Shown piece by piece: positions 1 through 11,405 of a stretch of 64,000 bases of DNA. Position 1 is the stretch's first letter; every line of letters begins with the position of its first letter. Made by a program: the position numbers and the translations under genes. The stretch comes from Perognathus longimembris pacificus (taxonomy: Eukaryota > Chordata > Mammalia > Rodentia > Heteromyidae). The DNA lies in assembly GCF_023159225.1 (NCBI RefSeq), contig NC_063168.1, forward strand, positions 45,270,562-45,334,561. The letters are read 5' to 3'. The notes below the pieces were generated by a model. It was not told the origin of the DNA. It was given only the letters and a program-made list of their open reading frames with translations, and ran no database searches.

Positions 1-190
1 ATAGACAAAGGAATTTCATGAAGACAAAAGAGATAATATATCAGTATGAAGATGTAAAAATTGCAAAAAAAAAAAAACCCTATGCATCTTACAGCCCTAA
101 AATGCATGAAATAAAATGAAATAATGGAAATAGAAAATAGACAATTCAATAAAACTAGACACCAAATAATTAAGAATATAGAAGACTTGA
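1..190 (+). mobile_element. Old LINE-1 ORF2 fragment, left part
   Basis: AT-rich sequence whose last bases (about 100-190) match the endonuclease-to-linker part of mammalian L1 ORF2. The same element resumes at about 646 after a SINE block, and the two broken ends join in the expected L1 order. It is too decayed to code. Confidence 0.55.
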
Positions 191-645
191 GCCGATAGCC
201 AAGTTGCTCATGCCTATAATCTTAGCTACTCAGGAATCTGAGATCTGAGGATCATGATTCAAAGCCAGCCCAGACAGAAAAACCATGAGAACCTTATCTC
301 CAATAAACTATAAAAAAGCTAGAAGTAGTACTGTGCCTCAAGTGGTACAGTGCTAGTCGTGAACACAAACAGGCTCAGGGACAGTGAGCAGGCCCAGAGT
401 TCAAAGCCAGCCCAGGATGGACAGTCCTTGAGACTTGCATCTCTAATTAACCACCAAAAATCTGGAAGTGGAAGTGTTGCTCAAGTGGTAGAGCACTAAA
501 CTTGAGCACGAAAGCTCAGGGAACACAGGCCTTGAATTCAAGCCCTCAGACTGGTACCAAAAATAAAAATAAAAATAAAAAATCCAAAAGTAGATCTGTA
601 GCTCAAGCCTTGAGCAAAAAATCCAAAGAACACTACAAAAAAAGA
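191..645 (+). mobile_element. Compound 7SL-Geo SINE array inside L1
   Basis: A 7SL-Geo copy (about 191-405) is followed directly by a second copy lacking the start of its 7SL half (about 406-562), then an A/T-rich spacer and a short Geo-like remnant (about 575-640). The block interrupts the L1 at 1-1190. Confidence 0.65.
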
Positions 646-1190
646 ATACTATAACCAATATCAGTGGAATATCTATTCTTTTCAAGATAGACCATATACT
701 AGGACACAAAACAAGTTTCAGTAAATTTTGAAGGATTGAAGTTATTCCAAGTATACTTTATGACCACAACAGAATTAAATTAGAAGTCAACATCAGAAAG
801 AAATTTAAAAAAAATTTCAAATGACCAAAAACTAAATAACATTTCTAAAATTCACTGGCTAAAGAAGTCACAAGGGAACTTGGACTTTATCTTAGATCTG
901 GTGAAAACAACTTGCCAAAATTTATAGCAACTTAGACAAAGTAGTTCTTAGAAGAAATTTTATAGCTTTTATATTAGAAGGCAGAAAAATCTAAAATCCA
1001 AACCACCTCAAGAAGCAAAGTAAGCCTAAATACAAGTATGTGAAAATACATCATTATCTAATTGCTGGAAATTAAGATTGTAAACAAAATCAGAAAACAC
1101 ATAATACAAAGGGAACCAAGATAAAAAAACACAGCATATTTATTATAAAAAATTATGCAATCCAGAAGACAATGGAGAGGCCTTCTATGA
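646..1190 (+). mobile_element. Old LINE-1 ORF2 fragment, right part
   Basis: Continuation of the L1 seen at 1-190. About 660-800 matches the end of the endonuclease domain (the part around 'accatatactaggacacaa'). The reading frame is broken. The right border is uncertain. Confidence 0.6.
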
Positions 1191-1194
1191 ACAA

Positions 1195-1320
1195 AAAAAA
1201 AAAATATATGAGACCCTATCTCCCAGGAGTTGGGGGAAGTTGTCCTGGGACAGGGCTCAAGTGATAGCACCTGCCTAGTAAGTACAAGGTATAACAAACC
1301 CCAGTACCACCTAAAAAAGA
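1195..1320 (+). mobile_element. 7SL-ID SINE fragment
   Basis: The end of a 7SL-like half ('gagaccctatctc') is followed by an ID-like half with recognisable box A (about 1258-1280) and box B/3' part ('aaccccagtaccacc'). It is old and diverged. Confidence 0.5.
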
Positions 1321-1329
1321 ACACACATT

Positions 1330-1625
1330 ACTAATGCCAAATATATATATCATGGTTTGTAATCCTGAGAAAAAAAGCAAACTCTAATTGAGAAACATTC
1401 CATTAACATAAATGTCAATGTCATAAATGCTAAAAGAAGGCTCAGCAGCTTCCAGGTTAAATAAGACTAGAGAAACATGAAAACTAAGTGCAATTACATG
1501 AGCCTAGATTGGATACTGAGTCAGAAGGAGAAGAAAATTATTATTATTGGAGAAACAAGAAAATTTTAAATATGCACTGAATGTTAGATAATGATAGTTA
1601 ATATTAAATTCCTGAATTTTCTGTA
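1330..1625 (+). mobile_element. Old L1M-type 3' UTR, left part
   Basis: Resembles the 3' UTR of old mammalian L1M elements, including a segment like 'acatgaaaactaagtgcaat' followed by 'gattggatactg'. It is interrupted by a SINE and resumes at about 1880. Subfamily not resolved. Confidence 0.45.
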
Positions 1626-1829
1626 TGCTAGTGGCGCACCTCTATAATTCTAGTTATTCAGAAGGCTAAGATGTGAGAATCATGATTAGAAGCCAGCCCA
1701 GATTTGAGATACTCTTAGCTCCAATTTACCCACCATAATCCCGAACGGGAAGCATGGCTCAAGTGATAGAGCTCTAGTTGTGAATACAAAAAAGCCAAGC
1801 AAGAGTGAAAGGCCCAAATTCAAGCCCCA

Positions 1830-1833
<4 letters not shown>
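1626..1833 (+). mobile_element. 7SL-Geo SINE
   Basis: The B1-like left half (about 1626-1720) joins the Geo right half with 'ggctcaagtgatagagctct' and a box B-like 'ttcaagcccc'. The tail has become a CA repeat. Confidence 0.75.
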
Positions 1834-1871
<38 letters not shown>

Positions 1872-1878
1872 ACACTCA
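1834..1878 (+). repeat. (CA)n microsatellite at SINE tail
   Basis: Interrupted CA dinucleotide run in place of the poly(A) tail of the preceding 7SL-Geo SINE. Confidence 0.95.
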
Positions 1879-1879
1879 C

Positions 1880-2005
1880 CTGAATTTGATGATTATACAA
1901 TTATAGAAGATAATGGCAGTTTTCTTAGAAAAAATAGAATAAAACATTTGAGATGGACAACTGGGTCCATATATGTGCTTTCAAATGGTTCTGTTAAAAA
2001 CAAAC
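1880..2005 (+). mobile_element. Old L1M-type 3' UTR, right part
   Basis: Continues the L1M 3' UTR-like sequence of 1330-1625 after the SINE, ending near 'tttcaaatggttctg'. Confidence 0.4.
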
Positions 2006-2414
2006 AAACGTGTGCACAGATGTTTATCTAAAAAAAATCTGATTTGTTTTTCTCATCTTCTTACATCCCACTGACCTCTCTCAACTTACCTTCAAGCTGC
2101 TACTTGATCTGTTTCCACTGTCTTTTCCATAGAGATTCACTATTATCAACAGGCTCCATCAATTTAAGAAGATAGGGAAAAAATCATGAACAAAATATAA
2201 GTCATGGAAATTGTTTAAATACATACATAAAACTTTGAGAGATTAAAAAAATCTAAAATTAAAAACAGTGCTGGAAAATATTATACCTCGCAGGTTTTGT
2301 TTTGCTTTTCCCATCCAATTGTCAAACCCTTTCTCCAGGTTGGAAAGCATTTCCTGAAACATCAGGTCCTTCAGTCCTCACTACCCAGATCTTTTCAAAG
2401 AAAGAGCTCTGCTT

Positions 2415-2610
2415 GGGGCTGGGGATATGGTCTAGTGGCAAGAGTGCTTGCCTTGTATACATGAAGCCCTGGGTTCAATTCCCCAGCACCACATATACAG
2501 AAAACAGCCAGAAGTGGCGCTGTGGCTTAAGTGGCAGAGTGCTTGCCTTGAGCAAAAGAAGCCAGGGACAGTGCTCAGGCCCTGAGTCCAAGCCCCAGGA
2601 ATGGTTAAAA

Positions 2611-2649
<39 letters not shown>
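2415..2649 (+). mobile_element. IDL-Geo SINE with (AAAG)n tail
   Basis: Complete dimer: the ID-like half starts 'ggggctggggatatgg', with box B 'ggttcaattcc'. The Geo half follows from about 2505, then an (AAAG)n tail (about 2607-2650). It is flanked by near-identical target duplications, aaagagctctgct (2401-2413) and aaagaggtctgct (2650-2662). The spurious reading frames here come from the tail. Confidence 0.9.
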
Positions 2650-2654
<5 letters not shown>

Positions 2655-2662
2655 GGTCTGCT

Positions 2663-3009
2663 CATAACACATCTACAGTTACTTCCTCTGTTACATAGTT
2701 TACTTGCTTCAATAAAAGGCCACCATTCTTGATCTATAGTAAGATGCACACGTTCTTATTTGTAGCTTGACTTAAGGTGTTAAACTAAACTTTTTCTTTG
2801 AATTTAAAGGAGACATATCCTGGCCTGACTTAAAAAAAAAAAATCTAATGTTCCAAATTCTTACATCAGACTTGATTCCTAAATCCTTAATTTAAAAAAT
2901 ACATGAAGAAATTGTCTGCTTTGAGAAGATAAGCAAATATACTTTTCCCTCTTGCCTTTAAGTGCATCTAAAATCATTAGACATGAAGTATAACAATATC
3001 AGAACTCTA
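2663..3009. other. No feature recognised
   Basis: AT-rich unique-looking sequence. I see no exon, RNA gene or repeat that I can name. Confidence 0.4.
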
Positions 3010-3128
3010 AGTAGGCAAGCATACTTCCACACATCTATTATCCTAGCATTTAAAAAAACTGAGACAACAGAATCTAGATTTCAATGCCAGCTCAGTCTAT
3101 ATAGAAACGCCCTGTCTCAAATAAATTA
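3010..3128 (+). mobile_element. Old B1-like (7SL) monomer
   Basis: Diverged 7SL-type monomer: 'attatcctagcatttaaaa', then 'aatgccagctcagtctatat' and 'gccctgtctcaaataaa', followed by an A-rich tail. Confidence 0.5.
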
Positions 3129-3129
3129 A

Positions 3130-4290
3130 ATATATAAATAAACAAAAAGAGAATTGCACCAAGTGAAAAAAATTTCTGAAGATTATATACCAATAATTCT
3201 ATCTATAACACTTATGAAATGACCAAAATTATAGAAGTAGAGAACAGATTTTGGGGTTCTAGGAGTTAGGAAGGAAAAGTGGTGAAGGGAGGTAAGATAA
3301 AGCTCCCAGATGGCCACATAAGGGGCATGTGTGTTGATTGGAATATTCCCCTTGACTATGCATTTGCATAATCTGGTGTGATTTTGTACTCTAGTTGGGC
3401 AAGCTGTCCCTACTAGCAGAAACAAAGGAGGGAACAAGGAATTTATGTTTTATTTTCTCCACTTGTGTATGAATCTCTAATTATCACAAAATTTAAAAAG
3501 AGCATTTAAACATAAATTCACCAAATGAGATCACATTTGGCTGCTTTCTAGTTTTTTAGGTTACAGTATGAAAATCTTTTGGTAGATGATCCTTCTGGAA
3601 GAACAAGATGCCCCTGGGGTGCCTTGTGAAAAGCAAGCAGAATGCAGGTTAAAAGCAGTAGAATGAAGCCAGGTACAGCCCCTAACTTCACCAACTTTTT
3701 AATTAAATCCAGGCCTGATCCTGGTATTTCCCTTGCATAACTTCTTAATAGACTGACACACATACTCTGTGAAATACAAAATATCTTTCATGAACTGCTA
3801 CTAGAAATAATATTGACTCTTGTCATGGTCTGCACTCAGGGAGGATGACTTTTAAGCCAAGGAGCGCTTTATTTGTGGAAGCCACATCTGCTGTAGTGGC
3901 AATTACAGGCTTGAATGACAAGTGAAATAATATTTGACTTTGATTCCCCTCCAAGCTTCCCTGTTTCCTCTCCTCCAGAGAATATAGGTGCCTTATGCTT
4001 CCCTCCAATCATTTCCCCATTTCAAGAATAGTATGTGCTCCGTCCGGAGGCGTCTCTTGCTGGTGTTCTTGGCACCAGAGCCTCACCGTACAATGTCCAG
4101 GGCCACTATGTCACCACCGTGACCTCATCACCAGCTTTCCGTTTTCATCCTTATCACTGCTGCCACCCTCAAATCTCCGTAAAGGGGTGTTTTCCCTCAC
4201 GACAGTGAATGAGAAGCAGAAAGCTTAAACATTCCGTTTTTCTAGATTTTTGTTGAAGTACCTGGGACAAGTCTCCATGAGACCATTTTG
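3130..4290. other. Non-repetitive stretch with a CpG-rich patch
   Basis: No repeat recognised. About 4030-4205 holds many CpG dinucleotides compared with the AT-rich surroundings. It has open frames but no protein I recognise and no convincing splice sites. It could be a conserved non-coding element or a decayed exon. Confidence 0.3.
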
Positions 4291-4291
4291 G

Positions 4292-4391
4292 AAGGCTTTT
4301 GATGGAAGGAGGAAGAGGACTGTGGTACACATTTGGAGAGGCTGTGGGGAAATGGAGACATGAAGAACCTTCCATAGGGTTCTTTTTCAAA
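4292..4391 (+). repeat. Diverged direct repeat, copy 1
   Basis: Shares about 100 bases of recognisable similarity with 5052-5153, around 'atttggaga(g/a)gctgtg' and 'agaaccttc'. Family unknown. Confidence 0.45.
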
Positions 4392-4614
4392 CCTTCCCTT
4401 TAAAAATATGTCACATTCTTTACTTTACAAATTATATTCTTTATTCTCTGTCTTTGGTCATTGTTGAACATATTTAAAAATAAAATATTGTATGCAATAT
4501 TGAAATATTGTTGATCTCTGTGGATTCTCTCTTAATTTCTGATACCTGAATTTTTCTGGGTTTTTACGTTTGTTTGTTTTTACAAAATTGGTTTTATACT
4601 TAAAATGTTGTTAG

Positions 4615-4820
4615 AGCTGGGCACCAGGGGCTCACTCCTGTAATACTAACTACTCAGTAGGCCAGTCCAAAGCCAGCCTAGCCATGAAAGTCTGTGAAAC
4701 TCTTACCTCCAATTAACCACCCAAAAGCTGAAAGTGGAGTTATGGCTCAAGTGATAAAGAGCCAGTCTTATCTAAGCAGCTAAAAGACAATACCCAGGCC
4801 TTGAATTTAATCCCTAGTAC

Positions 4821-4822
<2 letters not shown>
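4615..4822 (+). mobile_element. 7SL-Geo SINE
   Basis: The 7SL half starts 'gctgggcaccaggggctcac'. The Geo half contains 'atggctcaagtgataaagag' and ends before a CA-repeat tail. There is a small deletion in the 7SL half. Confidence 0.8.

Positions 4823-4869
<47 letters not shown>
4823..4869 (+). repeat. (CA)n microsatellite at SINE tail
   Basis: Uninterrupted CA run that replaces the tail of the 7SL-Geo copy before it. Confidence 0.97.
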
Positions 4870-4870
<1 letters not shown>

Positions 4871-5051
4871 TATTAGTATTAACATGTAATAATTCTATGT
4901 GTTGAAGTAGAAAATGGATCCCTGACGTCTGTTGAATGCCAATTCAACTGTGTTTCTAAATAAAGAACCTTGGATTGTTGAATGATGGCATTTTATGGAC
5001 AGATAATTTTTTTTTTAAGGTTACCTAGTTCATTGTAGGAAAAATAAAAGA

Positions 5052-5153
5052 AGGCATTTTATGGAGGAATTCAGAAGGGTATATTTGGAGAAGCTGTGAG
5101 GGAATAGACAACTTTAGAACCTTCTGTATGCCAGGGACTCATTCTTCAAAAGT
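5052..5153 (+). repeat. Diverged direct repeat, copy 2
   Basis: Partner of 4292-4391, about 760 bases downstream in the same orientation. Confidence 0.45.
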
Positions 5154-5159
5154 TACTTC

Positions 5160-6015
5160 AGTATGAACCTGCTACCTAGAAGGTAGCCAGTGAGTGAGTC
5201 TTGAGTACTGGAGGGAAAAGCAGTATTTAATGACATTTCTTCAATCCTACTCTATTAGCCAACCAGACTTCAGATGAGTGAGAACTGCAAACTATAGACT
5301 GTCAGGACCCTTGCTTAACTGCTTTCCCATTGAGGACTAACAAGCAGGAACACTGCCCACCACAATTGTATTCAGGCCACGATGTGTGCCAAGTCAGGAG
5401 ACTGCCTCAGAAAAATCTACAGTTTGGGACAGAACTTTTTAAACTTTTGCTTCATGGGAGAGCGAACTGTCAGTATAAATAATGAGAGCAGCTGGAGAAT
5501 TCATTCATACTACAATTGTAGAAATTTGGGGCACAAAAGAAATGTACTTGAGCTGTTGCATTTTGAGGATCCTAAGGGAGCTCAATCCAATCCAGTAAAG
5601 CCAATTATTTGGGGGGGGGGGAAGTGGAGTTTTAGTACTAGTTAGGCTTCTGTACCATTTACCCCTCTTTCTTCCTCTTTTTGATACTCAAAGGGAATTA
5701 TTTTCAGGCTTCTGTTTGAAAGTGTTCTCTCATAAGGAGACAGAAGGTTCTGTATTTATACAGCTGCCCTCGTGTATAAGCATTATCTCATCACATAATA
5801 ATAGGGACTCTCCCACTACCATCCTTTCTTCAAAGTCCAATTAAATTCCCACCCCTGCATGTAATCTTCTCTGTCCAACTCCAGCCCATTTGGATTTCTC
5901 TTTGCCTCTGAACTCCAACTTATTGTCTCTTCTATTCACAAGGCACATCACATGTTTCAGGCTTTTCCTTATCCTTATACCAAATTGTTACTTATCACCA
6001 ATATTCTTGTAAATA
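5160..6015. other. No feature recognised
   Basis: Unique-looking sequence with a ten-base G run at 5611-5620. I see no exon or repeat I can support. Confidence 0.4.
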
Positions 6016-6017
6016 TT

Positions 6018-6236
6018 TTGGCAGTATGGGAGGATTGAACCCAGGGTCTTATGATTGCTCAACAGAGCTACTGTGTCATAGCTTGAGCCATTTTATCCGT
6101 TCCCTTCATGTTGGTTTTATTTTGAGTTAGAGTTGTGCTCTATACCCTGGCCAGCTTGGATTTCAATCCTCCTATTTGGGGTTCCTGAGTCATTGGGATG
6201 ACATGTGTGTACTACCATGCCTAACTATCAGGCTTC
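6018..6236 (-). mobile_element. 7SL-ID SINE, old
   Basis: Reverse-oriented dimer: the ID-like part comes first ('ggattgaacccagggtctta'), then a 7SL part ('tgggatgacatgtgtgtac'). Confidence 0.6.
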
Positions 6237-6239
6237 TCT

Positions 6240-6405
6240 TGTCGATGAGATGATAGATTCTCACCCTCACACCTAGCCATGGGTTGAAACAGTCTTGCAA
6301 ACTATTTTTGTCTTTTTGCCAGAGTCAGCTTTGAATTATGATCCCCCCAAGCTATGTACCCTAAGTAGCTAGGATTATAGAATTGAACACTCATACTTGG
6401 CTTGC
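6240..6405 (-). mobile_element. Old 7SL-like SINE fragment
   Basis: Adjoins the copy before it. The 7SL-like 'tttgaattatgatcccccca' and 'gtagctaggattatagaatt' are in reverse orientation. Confidence 0.45.
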
Positions 6406-7145
6406 TCTTCTAAATTTTTAATGTCTTGAGGTTTGGCCTCTCTAACCAGGAATTCTTAATTCCAGAAATGTACAGTGCATATCTTTATCATAACAACTCA
6501 CAGATTCACCATAGAATAAGGATGACACATGGGCTCCATAAATATTAGTAGGTGAGAGCTTATTTACTTTCTGTTCTTGTTTGGAACATGATTTACCATA
6601 TTCTTGGAAAGTGGGATGCTCTGGAATACAAAAGACCCTTTGAGAAAGTGACTCACCATGATTAGGATTTCCACCTATCTTGTGGAGATGACAGTACTCT
6701 GGTCTCTGCTATACTGGGAGATTAGAAGGCTGGTGCTGATTATTATTATTATTTAGCATAAATGTCTTGAAATCTATACTTTACTATAAATTATTTGGCA
6801 CAAGTGTGCCTTACTTTACATAAACATTGTTCTGATAAATTGGATGAAAGAAATTAGCTTTCACGGACACAGTTTTCTTTTTTTTTTATCACTTGAAGTT
6901 TGATATGGGTTTTCAGTCATGAAATTGTGAGATTTAATACATAGTAGGGAGAGAAAGAAAAGAAAGAAAACATGGTCAGGTGACTTGAAATAAAGATCCT
7001 GCATTAATAGTGCTTCACCTTACTCCTGCATCATGCACTTTGTCTCTAGAGTTCCTGGCAGCCAGGATGCTTGCTTTGACTTTCCCATTGGTTACACGGT
7101 AAATCCCACTACATTGAATTTCCTGTTCTGTGGGTGCATGTGTGC
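6406..7145. other. No feature recognised
   Basis: AT-rich sequence with a short ATT run near 6738. No gene or named repeat seen. Confidence 0.4.
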
Positions 7146-7149
7146 ACAC

Positions 7150-7342
7150 AGCTTGCCAGTACTGGGGCTTAGATTTAGGCCTCTTTTTTGCTCAAGGTCA
7201 GTGCCCTACCATGTGAACCACAGCTCCACCTCCAGCTTTTTGGTGGTTAATTGACAATAAGAGTCTCAGGGACTTTTCTTCCATGGATTGGCTTTAAACT
7301 GTAATCCTTAATTGTCAGCCTCCTGCATAGCTGATTTTGTGA
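7150..7342 (-). mobile_element. 7SL-Geo SINE
   Basis: Reverse-oriented: the Geo half ('ccagtactggggcttagatt' to 'ccacagctccacctccagct') precedes the 7SL half, which ends near 7342. Confidence 0.75.
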
Positions 7343-8390
7343 ATTTTATAATTTCAGGGAAGGCTCAATGCATTGTTGGGTGGTATCCCTAGGGACACAC
7401 CCTGCCTTTCACTAAGATAGTGTGCATTGTCTCCTAAGGAATCCTTTAAAGCCCCTCCCCTTAACAAATGACCTTCCAACTCAATGAACAGCCTTCTGGG
7501 AAGGAAAGCCTATATCCTAAGGCTCAGCTCTTGACTTTCACCTCTGCCTGGCCAGTGTGCCAAGTTTCTAGCCATTGGGGATTCTAGAAAACAAATTTTC
7601 AACATCTCACTGTACTTACCTGTCTTGAAACTTTACTGCTATTTACTGCTGTTTATTGTTACCAGATAAAGGCTTATCCCACTACTTACTCTTGGAATTC
7701 AACTCTCTTCTTCCGAGGCCCTGCTCTGCCAATTATCATTCTCATTTCTTCCTTGAAAATTCCTCCCTAGCCTACAAAAATGGGAAGTTACTTTCTTTTA
7801 AAACAAACAAAACTGTCTTCTGTTGTGCTATGTCCTTCAAATTATTAACCTGTATTTTCGCACTCCCTCATAGTTCAACAACTCAATTTTCCACACTGGC
7901 TGCCTCAGTTCTTTACTACCGACTCCTAAGACCAGTGTAATGGGTGCCTGTCCTTCCTCCCGCCCCGTGCCATGCCAGTGAAACAACTCTCATCTTGGCC
8001 ACCATTTACTTCCTTTTGCCAAGTAATGGCTAACAACAATAAAATGTAAGATTTAACAAGGGATTATTATGCATCAGATGCTATTCTAGGTACGCACTCA
8101 TGTACCCACATGCTCATGTGTCCTTACAAGAGCTACATGACATTTTCCCTGCCTTAGGTGAAGTAAGGTGGTTTATCACATTGCTATTAAAACGATGAGC
8201 TGGCACCTAAACCCTATTCATTTTGCCATCAGTCACAGTGACTGAATCTCGTTGACTTATGTCCCCCCCCCCAAAAAAAAACTTGCTCTTGTTGCCATCC
8301 CCTCCTTTGCACAACTGTTTCTTCTTCCATTTTACATAGGTTTATTGTTTACCATCTTCTACTTTCTTCAACCTCTTCTTTGTATCATTT
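7343..8390. other. No feature recognised
   Basis: Pyrimidine-rich unique-looking DNA with several short open frames, none with a recognisable protein or splice sites. Confidence 0.35.
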
Positions 8391-8394
8391 TTTC

Positions 8395-8532
8395 TTTTCA
8401 GTGTTCGGGTAGAACCCAGGACCTTGTACACCCTGAGCAAGCAATCTAGCACTGTGAAGTTTCACTTGCTCTTGAGCCTACTTCCACCTCTCAAAGTGTT
8501 GAGCTTACAGGCATGTGCCACCCCATCCAGAT
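8395..8532 (-). mobile_element. 7SL-ID SINE fragment
   Basis: ID-like part ('gtagaacccaggaccttgta') followed by a 7SL remnant ('agtgttgagcttacaggcat') in reverse orientation. Confidence 0.5.
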
Positions 8533-9610
8533 CTCAATGTCCTTTTCAAGTTCCTCTTTGTGACCTGGTGCTCTAAATGTCAGTGCTCTCAGGAGTGTTC
8601 CACATAATCTCCTTGGGAAGATCCATGTGTTTGCTTGAGTCCTCTTGTCTGTTGAGGACACCAGCTATATGTCTCCAGCTAGAGCCTACTCCTGTTTTCC
8701 TAGACCTGACTATCTCACTATGTCCTGGATACTTTGTGGATATCTTGTGGATACACAGATTCAGTAAATCTTATAATGAGCCCAGTCTGCTTCCCTTGTC
8801 ATCTGAGGGGAATATCTCTTTCTTTAGAGTGATGTTTCAGTAAAAAAAAAAGAAAGAAAGAAAACCCAAAGCACCATTGTCCACCTGTTATCCAATCAAA
8901 CCACCCCTAATCTTTCCTTCTGGAATAACTCACTTCCAGTCAGCCAATCAAGGCCAAGCACTTCTACTCCCTTCTTTCCACTGTTACCCCTAAGTTCAAG
9001 ACAATGTGGTTGCAACTGTCTCCTGGCTGGTCTCCCTGCATTGTATTTTTTAATCCCTGTTTTAGGCTACAGGTTGCTCAGATCTGCTCTTCTTGGCTCT
9101 TATCTTTGGACTAGCAGTTACTTAGGCTTTAAATGTTGCCCTATGGTCTCATTCTGGCACCCAAGCTAAAGAAGCAGGACTATGGAGGAAGAAGCCACTG
9201 CCCTGAGAGATCATTCTGAAATACCAAATCTTACTTCTCTTGGGATTAAAATTCTCCAATGGCTCTTTAATGCCTTAAAAGACAGTCCAAGGTAACCATG
9301 ACATATTAGTCACAATGTTAGTATGTAACAAACAACTTCAAATGGGGTTTTACAACAACCAACCAACATGTTGGCTATAACTCAGCTAGGGAAGGCTGTT
9401 AGACTCCTGGGTTCTAGGATCCAAGCTACTGGGGGAAGATCAGATTTAGTTCTATACACAGAATCTTTATAATAAAGACCCCACTTCATCATGCAAGTTA
9501 CCAGCACAGAATCTTGTCTACAGTACATGCTCATTAAATGTGGCTTAAGTCAGATATGGTTGGCTCTTAGGGAAAACAAAAAGTTAACTGTCAAACCTGT
9601 GGCCTTCTAT
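8533..9610. other. No feature recognised
   Basis: Unique-looking sequence. A short A/AAAG run lies near 8840-8865. No gene or named repeat seen. Confidence 0.35.
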
Positions 9611-9612
9611 GC

Positions 9613-10226
9613 ATGCTGTTTTCTTTTTTTTTTTTTCAAATTTTTATTATCAAACTGGTATACAGAGAGGTTACAGTTTCATATGTTAGGCATTGGATAC
9701 ATTTCTTGTACTGTTTGTTACCTTGTCCCTCATATCCCCCCTCCCTCCTCCCACTTTCCCTTTCCCCCCCTGAGGTGTTCAGTTCACTTATACCAAACAG
9801 TTTTGCAAATATTGCTTTTGTAGTTGTTTGTCTTTTTTTACCCTGTGTCTCTCAATTTTGGTATTCCCTTTCAATTTCCTACTTCTAATACCAGTATACA
9901 TAGTTTCCAATATACTCAGATAAGATTACAGAGATAGTGTAGGTACAACCACAGGAAGGTGATACAAGAACATCATCAATAATAGAAGCTACAGATACAG
10001 ATGGGATGTTGAAAGTAGTTACAACTGTGATATAACAATCGTTTCCATAACATGGAGTTCATTTCACTCAGCATCATCTTATGTGATCATAAGGGTATAG
10101 CTATTGGGCTCTTGTGATGCTCTGCTATGACTTGCCTAAACCTGTACTAATTATTCCCAATAAGGGAGACCATAGAGTCCATGTTTATTTGGGTCTGGCT
10201 CACTTCACTTCTTACTCACAGTGTTT
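9613..10226 (-). mobile_element. LINE-1 3' end, 5'-truncated
   Basis: Reverse-oriented L1: a poly(T) (tail) at 9625-9637, then a 3' UTR end of the type 'aatttttattatcaaactgg' that recurs at 23702. Reverse-strand sequence near 10050-10080 matches the end of ORF2 ('atgctgagtgaaatgaa'). Only the last bases of ORF2 remain. Confidence 0.8.
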
Positions 10227-10300
10227 CCTATTTAGGAATCTGGTCCCCTCACGATCAGTTCCCTCTGTTGATTAATGAACCCATTCAAAGGACCTGCTCC

Positions 10301-10362
10301 TAGTCATTCAAGTATCAATACAAATATTAGTTTTTTAACTCTTACAGATGTCATTATTACCT
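10301..10362 (+). repeat. 62-bp segment repeated at 11959
   Basis: Closely matches 11959-12020 in the same orientation, starting 'tagtcattca' and running through 'tacaaatattagtt' to 'gatgtcattatta'. Not a repeat family I recognise. Confidence 0.7.
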
Positions 10363-11185
10363 GAGCTTTCATTGGGGGATCCATGCCAGGCCATAATTTA
10401 AGGCCTCTGCTTCAGAAGAGCACTTTAAGTCACCAAGGAAAAGATAAGGAAGACTTTGACACTAAAGAAGTAGCCAGCACTATTGTCCTACAGGTAAACT
10501 TCATTCCAAAATCAGATTCAGTTCCCACTAGTTCATCACATAGGTGTCAGCTCAACCTTCTCATCCTGTTACAACAACTTGTACTCAATTAGACACTTTA
10601 TTTTAAGCCCTCTGGGATGAAAGCTTCTTTCCAACTGTACAGTGGATAAAAACAGCTGCTACAGATAACTATCTTCCCCTACCACACCAGCATTCCTGCC
10701 TGCCACCCTCATGATTAATCCTTCAGCCCATGGTATCCACATGACTTCTTCTAGTCCCATCCCAGAATGCCCCTAGAAATAGTTTGTCTGAAATAAATGC
10801 CAACTTTGCTTAAAAAAAAAAAAGATTCTATGCCTATGTGGTCATAACCCAAAAAAAGAGTCTCTTGGGGAAACAGGACATGTAAACAGCAGAGCTCAGG
10901 CATCTCTTGTATCCTGTGCTTTCCTTCCCAGGGGCAACTTTGGTTTTAACCTTTCTAAATTCAACAACTCACTACTTTCTAATGTGGGTTTAGACAAGGT
11001 TTCCCCCCCCCCCCCTATTTCCATTGCCTTCACCCCTTAACACAACACTCACTAGCAAGACCTTTGCTTAGATCTTATAAGCAGCAGCCTTGCTTAATCT
11101 TCCTGATGAAACTGCTAGCAGCACATTTAACTAGGCTGCCAGATTACTGGGGGCAGGACTGGAAGGAATGCGGGGGTGCAGAGGA
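10363..11185. other. No feature recognised
   Basis: Unique-looking DNA with a C homopolymer of about 13 near 11003-11016. No gene seen. Confidence 0.35.
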
Positions 11186-11189
11186 AACT

Positions 11190-11405
11190 AGTATTTATTG
11201 AGTAATTTCCATGCACTGTTGTTCTATTGTTTGACATCCAGGATGTTGTTTAATCCTCCATAACATGTATCTGGGATATCTGCTATCATCTCTTTTTGTA
11301 AATAGGAGAGCCAAAGCTCAGAGAGCTTGATGGCCAATAATCAGCAGAGATTTGGGTCTAGGATCCAAACCCAGCCAGTCTCCAAAATCCATGTCCTCTG
11401 TACCT
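11190..11405 (+). mobile_element. MIR element
   Basis: Ancient tRNA-derived SINE: 'tatttattgagtaatttcca', the core around 'gtaaataggagagccaaagc' and an end near 'tttgggtctaggatccaaac'. Nearly full-length. Confidence 0.65.

Noticed and set aside
2415..2490. tRNA genes at the ID-like halves
   Set aside because: A and B boxes are present, but the sequence does not fold as a full tRNA and occurs as dispersed SINE copies with tails and target duplications.
2302..2749. Overlapping open frames on both strands
   Set aside because: They run through an IDL-Geo SINE and its (AAAG)n tail. The same peptides recur at other SINE copies.
9491..9888. Open frames of 110 and 91 residues
   Set aside because: They cross the poly(T) and pyrimidine-rich reverse 3' UTR of a truncated L1.
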